From Pseudolysobacter sp. (GTDB lineage: Bacteria > Pseudomonadota > Gammaproteobacteria > Xanthomonadales > Rhodanobacteraceae), in the NCBI GenBank assembly GCA_025351985.1, contig JANXUW010000398.1:1-5107 (forward strand): a stretch of 5,107 nt of DNA, given 5' to 3'. Position numbers and translations under genes: made by a program. Positions 1 through 5,107 of this stretch are shown here, piece after piece. Each line of letters starts with the position of its first letter. Within the stretch, counting starts at the first letter, position 1. The notes beneath the pieces were generated by a model. The model ran no database searches, was not told where the DNA came from, and saw only the letters and a list, made by a program, of their open reading frames with translations.

Positions 1-298
1 TCGGCGCGGCGCCAAAAACGCGCCCGCGCACGAACCACGCAATCGCCAGCACGAGCGGAAACGAGTGGAACGCGGCGAGCACCGCGGCGACTTGTTTCCA
101 GATCAAACCGACGTGGCCGATGTCGGCATCGTACGCAAACAGCATGGCCAGAACGCTGGCCAGCAGCGCCAGCAGGATCGCGGCGATGTCGTATAAGCGA
201 CGCGCCCGACTACGGGCGAGATCGCGCGGCACGCTCAGATAAATCCACACGAAAATTGCGAACAGCGGCAACTGCAATAGCAGGGCGAGATAACGCAT
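1..298 (-). CDS. Hypothetical inner-membrane protein, 3' end outside the window
   Basis: Reading leftward from an ATG at 298, the frame stays open for 99 codons to the window edge, so the gene is partial at its C-terminus. The visible protein has three hydrophobic segments at about residues 3-23, 38-55 and 67-90. The loop between the first two is Arg-rich (RDLARSRARR, 25-34) and another basic stretch (RGR) follows the third, so by the positive-inside rule both should be cytoplasmic and the N-terminus periplasmic. The start lies 3 bases after the trpS stop and has a GAGG Shine-Dalgarno-like element 8 bases upstream inside trpS, so it is probably cotranscribed and translationally coupled with trpS. 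I do not recognise the family: no catalytic motif such as HExxH is visible, and no function can be assigned. The gene call is fairly sure. Confidence 0.82.
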   Translation of the reverse strand, partial: MRYLALLLQLPLFAIFVWIYLSVPRDLARSRARRLYDIAAILLALLASVLAMLFAYDADIGHVGLIWKQVAAVLAAFHSFPLVLAIAWFVRGRVFGAAP

Positions 299-301
299 GG
301 C

Positions 302-1675
302 TCAGGCCTCGCTCAGCCGCAGGGTTTCGAGTTCGCTACGCAAACGCTCGGGGTCGACACTCGTGCCGAGCAACTTGCCATCGCTGGAATGTACCTGCCA
401 GTCCGCGCCGCTCGATTGCGTGATCAGCGCATCGGCGGGAATCGACTTGAGCACGATGATCGCGCGCCCGCTTTCCTGCGGCGTGGCGAAAGGCACGCTT
501 TGCAACAGCAACGTGCCGTCGGCCGCGGCGACCTTGTAGTAAAACTTGTGATCGCTTTTCTCGCGGTAGGAAATAAAGCGCGCGAGTTTGCGCGCGACCG
601 TCAATTCCGCCGTCGTCGTTGCACCAGCTGTTGCTTCCGCCGCCAATTTCACGACAATCGGCTGCGCCTTGATCAACCGGCGCAATCCGACCGCCGCGCG
701 CAGCTTTGTCATCAACGGTGTCGCGATTTCACGCGCCTTGGCCGCACCGGCAAGCAGGATATTCTCGATCTCGTCGGGCTGCGCCATCAAGGTTTCGTAA
801 CGCGCGCGCGCGGCGGACAACTCGCTGTCGATGCGTTCGAAAAGTTTCTGCTTGGCATCGCCCCAGCCGATACCTTCGGCAAACGCCGCTCGCATCGACG
901 CAGTTTCTTCCGCGCTCGCAAACGCCTGGTACAACGTGAACACATGCGACTCGTCCGGATCTTTCGGCTCGCCCGGCGTCTGCGAATTGGTGACGATGCC
1001 GAGGATCGCTTTTTTCAATTCCTTCTGCGGCAACCACAGCGGAATCGTGTTGTTGTAACTCTTCGACATCTTGCGTCCGTCGAGGCCGGGCAAGGTCGCG
1101 ACATTTTCCTCGATCACCGCTTCGGGCAGCACAAAATGTTCGCCGTAAATGTGATTGAAACGCTGGCCGATATCGCGTGCCATTTCGATGTGCTGGATCT
1201 GGTCGCGCCCGACCGGCACACGCGCCGCGTTGAACATCAGAATGTCGGCCGCCATCAGCACCGGATACATGTACAAGCCGGCGTTGATGCCGGCGTCGAT
1301 GTCTTCGTCACTCGCGCGATTCGCATCGGTCGCGGCTTTATAGGCATGCGCGCGATTCAACAATCCCTTCGCGGTGACGCAAGTCAGCAGCCAGGTCAGC
1401 TCGGGAATTTCGGGAATATCCGACTGCCGGTAAAAATATACTTTTTCATGATCGAGGCCGAGCGCGAGCCAGGTCGCGGCAATTTCCAGGGTCGAACGTT
1501 GAATGCGCTCCGGCTCGTCGCACTTGATCAGCGCATGATAATCGGCGAGAAAATAGAACGAACTCGCGCCCGGTTGCCGGCTTGCGGTTATCGCCGGACG
1601 AATCGCGCCGACATAATTGCCGAGGTGCGGCGTGCCCGACGTGGTGATGCCGGTAAGGTGTCTCTGACTGCTCAT
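302..1675 (-). CDS. trpS: Tryptophan--tRNA ligase (TrpRS), C-terminally extended form
   Basis: Cytoplasmic class Ic aminoacyl-tRNA synthetase that charges tRNA-Trp with tryptophan using ATP. The 457-residue product has the HIGH-like signature [10 protein letters not shown] (12-21) at the start of the Rossmann fold. The tryptophan-pocket segment is [10 protein letters not shown] (137-146), where D144 matches the indole-binding Asp of the family. VPVGRDQ (153-159) and the ATP loop GRKMSKS (200-206) follow. The usual bacterial length is about 330-350 residues; this one carries roughly 100 extra residues after the catalytic and anticodon-binding part. From about residue 375 the extension has a beta-rich pattern ([16 protein letters not shown], then a helix through about 410) resembling a YegP/DUF1508-like unit. 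Long forms of this kind are known in Pseudomonas and Xanthomonas. No CxxC cluster motif is seen. The ATG at 1675 places the first strand (LTGITTSG) close to the N-terminus, as expected; its Shine-Dalgarno is weak (ACGAG). It is divergent from the secreted-protein gene and probably heads an operon with the downstream membrane protein. Confidence 0.97.
   Translation of the reverse strand: MSSQRHLTGITTSGTPHLGNYVGAIRPAITASRQPGASSFYFLADYHALIKCDEPERIQRSTLEIAATWLALGLDHEKVYFYRQSDIPEIPELTWLLTCVTAKGLLNRAHAYKAATDANRASDEDIDAGINAGLYMYPVLMAADILMFNAARVPVGRDQIQHIEMARDIGQRFNHIYGEHFVLPEAVIEENVATLPGLDGRKMSKSYNNTIPLWLPQKELKKAILGIVTNSQTPGEPKDPDESHVFTLYQAFASAEETASMRAAFAEGIGWGDAKQKLFERIDSELSAARARYETLMAQPDEIENILLAGAAKAREIATPLMTKLRAAVGLRRLIKAQPIVVKLAAEATAGATTTAELTVARKLARFISYREKSDHKFYYKVAAADGTLLLQSVPFATPQESGRAIIVLKSIPADALITQSSGADWQVHSSDGKLLGTSVDPERLRSELETLRLSEA
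307..310 (-). promoter_or_regulatory. Shine-Dalgarno element for the membrane protein, inside the trpS 3' end
   Basis: On the minus strand GAGG lies within the last codons of trpS, 8 bases before the ATG at 298. It supports that start and suggests that ribosomes finishing trpS can reinitiate on the downstream gene. Confidence 0.55.
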
Positions 1676-1687
1676 AAACTCGTGTCG

Positions 1688-1707
1688 AAGCCGTGAATAT
1701 CCGGCTT
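1688..1707 (-). promoter_or_regulatory. Small hairpin in the trpS leader
   Basis: A 6-bp GC-rich inverted repeat (AAGCCG at 1688-1693 and CGGCTT at 1702-1707, 8-base loop) lies 12 bases upstream of the trpS ATG. In the trpS mRNA it would sit directly before the ribosome-binding region and could affect translation. A stem this short can also occur by chance. No leader peptide or T-box-like element is visible here. Confidence 0.25.
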
Positions 1708-1779
1708 AGTGTAATGGATGCGGATTCACTTAACCCCGCTTTCGCCAGCGCCGCGTTTCACTTCGCACCTCAACCCGAT

Positions 1780-1783
1780 GGAG
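1780..1783 (+). promoter_or_regulatory. Shine-Dalgarno site that fixes the start of the secreted protein
   Basis: GGAG lies 6 bases before the ATG at 1790. This favours 1790 over the in-frame upstream ATGs at 1718 and 1778. The peptide beginning at 1790 also opens directly with a signal sequence, whereas the longer forms would bury it. Confidence 0.7.
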
Positions 1784-1789
1784 TGCGTC

Positions 1790-2689
1790 ATGAAAAGTCT
1801 GTTGCCGTTATTCGCCGCATCATTGCTATCCTGCGCATCGCTGCATGCCGGATCGCTGCTCGACCTGAGCCTGGTCGATCGCGACACCGGTGCCACGCTG
1901 AGCCCGCTGACACGCGACGGCAAGCTCTACGTTGTCGGCATTCCCGGCCATCGGTATTCAGTGCACATGAGCAATCGCACCGGCGAACGTGTGATGGCGG
2001 TGTTGTCGGTGGATGGCGTGAACGCAGTCAGCGGCGAAACCGCCAATCCCGAGCAAACCGGCTACGTGCTGGCGCCGTATCAAAGCACCGAAATCAATGG
2101 CTGGCGCAAGAGCGTGGCGGAAGTCGCGCAGTTCAATTTCACTGCGCTCAGCAATAGTTATGCGGCACGCACCGGGCGCGCAAACAACGTCGGCGTGATC
2201 GGCGTGGCGGTGTTCCGCGAGAAACAAAAACCAATCTGGCGCGAGGACAAGATCGCCGCCGCTGAACCGAAAAAGAGCGGAGATCAACCCATGGAAAGTG
2301 CGGAAGTCACCGGTTCGAGAACACGTCGTGCCGATGCGGAAAGTGCCACCGCCGATACCGCCGCGGCATCGCCACCCGCCAGCAATGCTGCTGGAGCGGC
2401 GAAAGTCACCAGTGCTCCCGCGCCGATGCAGCAAGCGGCCGATGGGCGGCTCGCGCAGCGCGCGGAAAAACGCGAAGAATCGCTGGGCACCGGACACGGC
2501 GCGCGCGAATCGTCGTACGTCAGTTACACCAGTTTCGAGCGCGCCGGATCGCAGCCGAACGAAGTGGTTTCGATCTGGTACGACAGTTATCGAAACCTCG
2601 TCGCACGCGGTGTGATCCCGATGCCGAAGCCGATCGCCAGCGAACCGCAACCGTTTCCGCAGGGATTTGTGCCGGATCCGGCATCCTGA
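1790..2689 (+). CDS. Secreted or envelope protein of unknown function, with disordered linker
   Basis: The 299-residue product begins MKSLLPLFAASLLSCASLHAG, an export signal. Cleavage after A20 by signal peptidase I is the simplest reading; C15 after LLS is a poor lipobox, so a lipoprotein is possible but less likely. Residues about 23-143 look like a compact beta-rich domain (LYVVGIPGHRYSVHMSNRTG, 46-65; YVLAPYQSTEINGWRKS, 92-108; NNVGVIGVAVFRE, 132-144). Residues about 155-230 are Ala/Pro/Ser-rich with charged patches and should be disordered. The last segment (234-276) carries a motif GTGHGxRExSxVSYTxF and then YDSYRNLVARGVI, which has the look of a conserved block. I recall similar unassigned proteins in Proteobacteria but cannot name a family. 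The start is chosen from the GGAG site and the signal peptide. The gene is divergent from trpS, converges on the arginase gene and is probably monocistronic. Function is unknown; the gene call itself is confident. Confidence 0.9.
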   Translation: MKSLLPLFAASLLSCASLHAGSLLDLSLVDRDTGATLSPLTRDGKLYVVGIPGHRYSVHMSNRTGERVMAVLSVDGVNAVSGETANPEQTGYVLAPYQSTEINGWRKSVAEVAQFNFTALSNSYAARTGRANNVGVIGVAVFREKQKPIWREDKIAAAEPKKSGDQPMESAEVTGSRTRRADAESATADTAAASPPASNAAGAAKVTSAPAPMQQAADGRLAQRAEKREESLGTGHGARESSYVSYTSFERAGSQPNEVVSIWYDSYRNLVARGVIPMPKPIASEPQPFPQGFVPDPAS

Positions 2690-2702
2690 TACTTCAGCAA
2701 TA

Positions 2703-2733
2703 CAAGACGACCTTGCTGCCCTACTCGCGCATC
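2703..2733. repeat. Direct repeat, copy 1 (decayed copy of the arginase 3' tail)
   Basis: Bases 2706-2733 match 2779-2806 at 26 of 28 positions, mismatches at 2716 and 2720, with a period of 73 bases. Three bases further left (2703-2705) match at two positions. After a 5-base gap the similarity seems to continue as GATTTTCC against GATTTGCC. On the minus strand the copy reads ATGCGCGAGTAG, the same last codons and stop as the arginase gene, but this copy lies outside that gene, beyond its stop. Confidence 0.75.
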
Positions 2734-2775
2734 GGATTTTCCATCCATGGTTCTGGGTCCTGACCATTCCCTGTC

Positions 2776-2806
2776 CAGGACGACCTTGATGCGCTACTCG
2801 CGCATC
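2776..2806. repeat. Direct repeat, copy 2 (overlaps the arginase stop codon)
   Basis: Partner of the copy at 2703-2733. It covers the last four codons and the stop of the arginase gene plus about 18 bases beyond it. The spacer between the two copies holds CCATCCATGG and an imperfect GTCCTG/CAGGAC inverted repeat (2757-2762 and 2776-2781). Confidence 0.75.
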
Positions 2807-2813
2807 AAGGTCG
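2781..2813. terminator. Perfect 13-bp hairpin between convergent genes, spanning the arginase stop
   Basis: CGACCTTGATGCG at 2781-2793 is exactly complementary to CGCATCAAGGTCG at 2801-2813, with a 7-base loop that contains the arginase TAG stop (2794-2796). It lies between two convergent genes, where a bidirectional transcript-ending structure is expected. Neither strand has a clear U-run after the stem, so it is not a textbook intrinsic terminator. It may instead stabilise mRNA 3' ends or block read-through antisense transcription. The inverted repeat is certain; its role is inferred. Confidence 0.45.
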
Positions 2814-3714
2814 ATTTGCCGAACAGGCTTTCGACCAGATCCACCGCCAGCGCGGCGGTCTGGTTGTGCACGTCGAACGCCGGATTCAGCTCGACGATAT
2901 CGAGCGAACCGAGCAGACCCGTGTCGGCGATCATCTCCATTACGAGTTGTGCTTCGCGATAATTCGGCCCGCCAGGCACCGTGGTGCCAACGCCGGGCGC
3001 GATCGCCGGATCGAGAAAGTCGACATCGAAACTGAGATGCAAATGGGTGTTTTTATCGAGACCGGACAACACCTCTTCCATCGAGCGCTTGACCCCGATT
3101 TCGTCGATGTAACGCATGTCGTAAATATCCAGCCCGACTTCCTTGACCAGACGTTTTTCGCCGGCGTCGACCGAACGAATTCCAACCTGACGCAATTGCT
3201 TCGCGCTCAGCACCGGACTGCTGCCGCCGAGGTGCGTCAACGCATCCGGGCCATGATCAAACAGGCACGCGACCGGCATGCCGTGGATATTCCCTGATGG
3301 CGTAATCGCACTGGTATTGAAATCTGCATGCGCATCGAGCCACACCACCACCAGCCGTTTGCCGACCTCGCGGCAGTGCTGCGCGACCGCGGTGATCGAA
3401 CCGATGGCGAGGCAATGATCGCCGCCGAGCATGATCGGCATGCGCTTGAGTGCCAGCTCTGCGGCGACGGCGTGCATCACCGCGCGATTCCATGCGATGA
3501 CTTCCGGCAGATGCCGATAACCCTCGTGCGGCGGCTGCCACGGATTGATCGGGCCGGACAGATTGCCGCGGTCGATGACGTCCAGGCCGCGATCGAGCAA
3601 CGCGGCGGTCAAGCCGGCAACACGCAAGGCTTCCGGCCCCATCGATGCGCCGCGATGACCGGCGCCGATATCGGTGGGAACGCCTATCAGGGAAACGGGA
3701 GGATAATTGCTCAT
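2794..3714 (-). CDS. rocF: Arginase (L-arginine to L-ornithine and urea)
   Basis: Cytoplasmic binuclear-manganese hydrolase of the ureohydrolase family, 306 residues, a normal full length. All family signatures are present: GGDHCLAIGS (97-106), DAHADFNT (127-134), SGNIHGMP (140-147) and SFDVDFLDP (228-236), followed by PGVGTTVPGG (240-249). The six Mn ligands are H100, D127, H129, D131, D230 and D232. N133, S140, H144 and D183 fall where arginases hold the substrate's alpha-amino and carboxyl groups, and E275 (in VELNP) matches the guanidinium-contacting Glu. These residues favour arginase over agmatinase (SpeB), proclavaminate amidinohydrolase or formiminoglutamase. The ATG at 3714 opens directly into the first strand (VSLIGVPTDIG); the Shine-Dalgarno before it is poor. 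The gene stands alone: no ornithine aminotransferase or arginine transporter is visible nearby, so a role in arginine catabolism is inferred from the enzyme only. Its last codons lie inside a duplicated, hairpin-forming sequence. Confidence 0.94.
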   Translation of the reverse strand: MSNYPPVSLIGVPTDIGAGHRGASMGPEALRVAGLTAALLDRGLDVIDRGNLSGPINPWQPPHEGYRHLPEVIAWNRAVMHAVAAELALKRMPIMLGGDHCLAIGSITAVAQHCREVGKRLVVVWLDAHADFNTSAITPSGNIHGMPVACLFDHGPDALTHLGGSSPVLSAKQLRQVGIRSVDAGEKRLVKEVGLDIYDMRYIDEIGVKRSMEEVLSGLDKNTHLHLSFDVDFLDPAIAPGVGTTVPGGPNYREAQLVMEMIADTGLLGSLDIVELNPAFDVHNQTAALAVDLVESLFGKSTLMRE

Positions 3715-3789
3715 GACAGAAATCGCTGAAAGTGGAATCGATCAGACAACCGACTCCGCCGGCCTGCGCAGTGCAGGCGACGACGCGGC

Positions 3790-3819
3790 AGCATAGCCGC
3801 ATCGCGCTGCCGGCAACAA
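3790..3819 (-). promoter_or_regulatory. Candidate sigma70-type promoter for the arginase gene
   Basis: On the minus strand TTGTTG (3814-3819) is followed after 18 bases by TATGCT (3790-3795), predicting a transcript starting near 3783 with a leader of about 70 bases. The leader includes a GC-rich hairpin (GCCTGC at 3762-3767 with GCAGGC at 3773-3778). Both boxes match the consensus only partly. Confidence 0.3.
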
Positions 3820-3866
3820 GCGCGGGGGCTGATCGCAGCACGGATGATCATGGCATGCAGAGCCAC

Positions 3867-3904
3867 AAAACAGCGGCGATAGCATCGCTCGTGGTGCATA
3901 CCAC
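3867..3904 (-). terminator. Possible weak terminator downstream of the HPt gene
   Basis: Two small hairpins lie side by side: GCGAT/ATCGC (3876-3880 and 3884-3888) and GTGGT/ACCAC (3891-3895 and 3900-3904). Reading on the minus strand they start 35 bases after the HPt stop and are followed by a T-rich stretch (TGTTTTGT). The stems are only 5 bp, so termination here is a guess. The rest of 3715-3939 shows no gene. Confidence 0.25.
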
Positions 3905-3939
3905 AGGCGCGGCTTCATGGTTCTGTTGCAACCACCGAG

Positions 3940-4281
3940 TCAAGTTTGCGGCGATTGCGGATGCATCAACTCGTCAAGCAACAGGGCCACATCGATACGC
4001 AGACTCTCGACCAATTCGTGCGTCGAACTGCGCAACGCCGGCGCGGTTTCGCGCCAGTCGCGCAAACGCTCGTCGAGCCGTTGCGCCACGTCGCCGAGGC
4101 GCAAATAACCGTAGGCACCGGCCGACCCGCTCAAGCGATGCAGGCGACTATTGAGTTCTTCGCCCAGCGCAATATCATCAGGCTGCGTTTGCAGCTCCGC
4201 CCACGCGCGCGACAACTCTGCGTGCTTCTGCGGCAGCGAGGCGGCGTAGCGTGTCTGCAGCTTTTGCGGAGGAGGATGCAT
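3940..4281 (-). CDS. Stand-alone histidine phosphotransfer (HPt) domain protein
   Basis: The 113-residue product is essentially one HPt four-helix domain, which passes a phosphoryl group between receiver domains in multistep phosphorelays. The diagnostic motif is HRLSGSAGAYG at 48-58, where H48 is the expected phosphorylated His and the following small and Gly residues let the receiver approach. Predicted helices cover about 12-31, 38-54, 60-78 and 84-106, mostly rich in Leu, Ala and Arg. No kinase, receiver, membrane or DNA-binding segment is present, and no two-component gene lies within the window. The ATG at 4281 is the only usual start in this frame after an upstream in-frame stop; its Shine-Dalgarno is poor. 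It is divergent from the DUF937 gene, separated by 225 bases from the arginase gene on the same strand, and has its own candidate promoter. The domain call is strong; the partners are unknown. Confidence 0.88.
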   Translation of the reverse strand: MHPPPQKLQTRYAASLPQKHAELSRAWAELQTQPDDIALGEELNSRLHRLSGSAGAYGYLRLGDVAQRLDERLRDWRETAPALRSSTHELVESLRIDVALLLDELMHPQSPQT

Positions 4282-4373
4282 GGCGATTGCCGCAGGCGGA
4301 ACGGTTTGGATATCGATTCTGCCGACAGGATCACGCAGTTGGCCGCAAGCGGGCGTAATATCGGTCGGGGCAG

Positions 4374-4402
4374 ATTATCGTCGCGTGGCAGCATGCTTAC
4401 AA
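4374..4402 (-). promoter_or_regulatory. Sigma70-like promoter for the HPt gene
   Basis: On the minus strand TTGTAA (4397-4402) and GATAAT (4374-4379) are separated by exactly 17 bases, matching the -35 and -10 consensus at 4 and 5 of 6 positions. Transcription would start near 4367, giving a leader of about 85 bases before the HPt ATG. It is the best promoter match I found in the window. Confidence 0.5.
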
Positions 4403-4471
4403 TGAGGATAGTTGCATCGCAATACCGCGTTGAAAGGTTCACAAATTCTTGCAATCGTCAGCCGCGCGCGA

Positions 4472-4480
4472 TGCTAGTCT
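4472..4480 (+). promoter_or_regulatory. Candidate extended -10 promoter for the DUF937 gene
   Basis: TGCTAGTCT forms an extended -10 element (TGn followed by TAGTCT) 42 bases before the ATG at 4523. The nearest -35-like sequence, TTGCAA at 4449-4454, is 20 bases away, longer than ideal. This would place transcription initiation near 4487 with a leader of about 35 bases. Confidence 0.35.
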
Positions 4481-4522
4481 GCGCGTCTGATTTATCCCAG
4501 CCCTAACGACAGGCCAATACCA

Positions 4523-5107
4523 ATGAACAGTCTGATTGACAATGTAATGGGCCAGCTCGACCAGCAGCACATCGATGCGATTGCCGGCCAGCTCGGCACC
4601 GATCCCGATCAGGCGCGCAACGCGATCGAACACGCGCTGCCGTTGATCGTCGGCGGATTGAGCCAGAACGCCAGCACGCCGCAGGGCGCGCAGGATCTGC
4701 ACGACGCTCTTGGCGCGCATGCCGGCACCGACATCGGCAGCCTGCTCGGCGGATTGCTCGGCGGCGACGGCGGTGGCGCGGGCAGCAATATGGGCGGAAT
4801 GGGCGGCGCCATCCTCAGCCATATCTTCGGCAACAACCAAAGCAACGCCACGCAAGGATTGGGACAGGCCACCGGCCTCGGTTCGCAGAATTCGGCGCAA
4901 CTGATGGCGATCCTCGCCCCGCTTGTGCTCTGCGCGCTCAGCAACATGAGCCAGCGCCACGGCCTCGATCCGAATGGCGTCGGCGGCGTGTTGAACCAGG
5001 ATGTGCAACGCACGCAGCAGAGTGGCGGCGGTATCTCCGACATGCTCAATTCCGTGCTCGGCAGCGGTCAAAGCAACGGCCCTGGACTGGGCGGATTGAT
5101 GCAGGTG
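4523..5107 (+). CDS. DUF937 (YidB-like) family protein, 3' end outside the window
   Basis: The frame stays open for 195 codons from the ATG at 4523 to the window edge, so the C-terminus is missing. The N-terminal helices (SLIDNVMGQL, then IAGQLGTDPDQARNAIEHALPLIVGGL at about 20-46) are typical of DUF937, a domain of unknown function found in YidB and related bacterial proteins. A Gly-rich stretch (IGSLLGGLLGGDGGGAGSNMGGMGGA, 71-96) leads into ILSHIFG (97-103). A helical part follows (SAQLMAILAPLVLCALSNMSQ, 124-144), and then a second Gly/Ser/Gln-rich tail with SDMLNSVLG (172-180). There is no signal peptide, and the hydrophobic helix at 127-139 is short, so a soluble protein is more likely than a membrane one. 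Start choice: first ATG after the candidate promoter, with a weak ACAGG nearby. Function is unknown in the family. Confidence 0.87.
   Translation, partial: MNSLIDNVMGQLDQQHIDAIAGQLGTDPDQARNAIEHALPLIVGGLSQNASTPQGAQDLHDALGAHAGTDIGSLLGGLLGGDGGGAGSNMGGMGGAILSHIFGNNQSNATQGLGQATGLGSQNSAQLMAILAPLVLCALSNMSQRHGLDPNGVGGVLNQDVQRTQQSGGGISDMLNSVLGSGQSNGPGLGGLMQV

Noticed and set aside
389..1696. A 435-codon open frame on the plus strand, antisense to trpS
   Set aside because: It lies almost wholly opposite trpS. Its product is Arg/His/Gln-rich with no recognisable domain, typical of the reverse reading of a GC-rich gene.
1718..1789. A 24-residue N-terminal extension of the secreted protein
   Set aside because: It would place a signal peptide in the interior, and a GGAG site sits at the right distance before the ATG at 1790.
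2671..2682. Perfect 12-base palindrome GCCGGATCCGGC near the end of the secreted-protein gene
   Set aside because: It has no loop, lies inside the coding sequence and is easily produced by chance in GC-rich DNA. No partner copy was noticed.
2695..2718. CAGCAA/TTGCTG inverted repeat just after the secreted-protein stop
   Set aside because: Only 6 bp with a 12-base loop and no U-run, too weak to call a terminator.
1958..2767. A 269-codon open frame on the minus strand, opposite the secreted-protein gene
   Set aside because: The product is rich in Arg, Cys and His with no domain. The plus-strand frame has a signal peptide, a Shine-Dalgarno site and conserved-looking blocks.
3732..4154. Open frame on the plus strand across the arginase-HPt spacer and the HPt gene
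   Set aside because: Low-complexity Arg/Ala-rich product with no domain; more than half of it is antisense to the well-supported HPt gene.
4439..5071. A 210-codon minus-strand frame opposite the DUF937 gene
   Set aside because: It is the mirror of a codon-biased Gly-rich gene, lacks recognisable domains and would run across the candidate promoter of the opposite gene.
1..5107. A new multi-gene defence, mobile or biosynthetic system
   Set aside because: No transposase, integrase, nuclease, reverse transcriptase, toxin-antitoxin pair, repeat array or biosynthetic cluster is visible, and the genes fall on both strands as separate transcription units with mainly housekeeping character.

Overview
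The window looks like ordinary chromosomal DNA from a GC-rich gammaproteobacterium, most plausibly of the Xanthomonadales/Lysobacterales (Rhodanobacteraceae or Xanthomonadaceae type). The tryptophanyl-tRNA synthetase is the long, C-terminally extended form that I associate with Pseudomonas and Xanthomonas. The secreted protein of unknown function and the DUF937 protein also fit that group. This assignment is inferred from family resemblance; no database search was run.

Layout from left to right: (1) a membrane protein on the minus strand, cut off by the left edge, whose start codon lies 3 bases after the trpS stop; (2) trpS on the minus strand, full length; (3) a 114-base divergent interval; (4) a plus-strand gene for a secreted or envelope protein of unknown function with two conserved-looking ends and a disordered Ala/Pro-rich middle; (5) a convergent interval of about 100 bases holding a short imperfect direct repeat and a perfect 13-bp hairpin that overlaps the stop codon of the next gene; (6) an arginase gene (rocF-type) on the minus strand with all expected metal ligands; (7) a 225-base gene-free leader and spacer with a candidate arginase promoter and two small hairpins; (8) a small stand-alone histidine phosphotransfer (HPt) protein on the minus strand; (9) a 241-base divergent interval with a good sigma70-like promoter for the HPt gene and a weaker extended -10 candidate facing the other way; (10) a Gly-rich DUF937 protein on the plus strand, cut off by the right edge.

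The genes do not form an obvious shared pathway. trpS and the membrane protein are likely one transcription unit. The other four genes appear to be separately transcribed. There is no tRNA, rRNA, CRISPR array, transposase, phage gene or toxin-antitoxin pair, and I do not see a convincing new multi-gene system. The points most worth a second look are the duplicated arginase 3' tail with the stop-codon hairpin, the orphan HPt protein without a visible kinase or receiver, the C-terminal extension of TrpRS, and the unassigned secreted protein.
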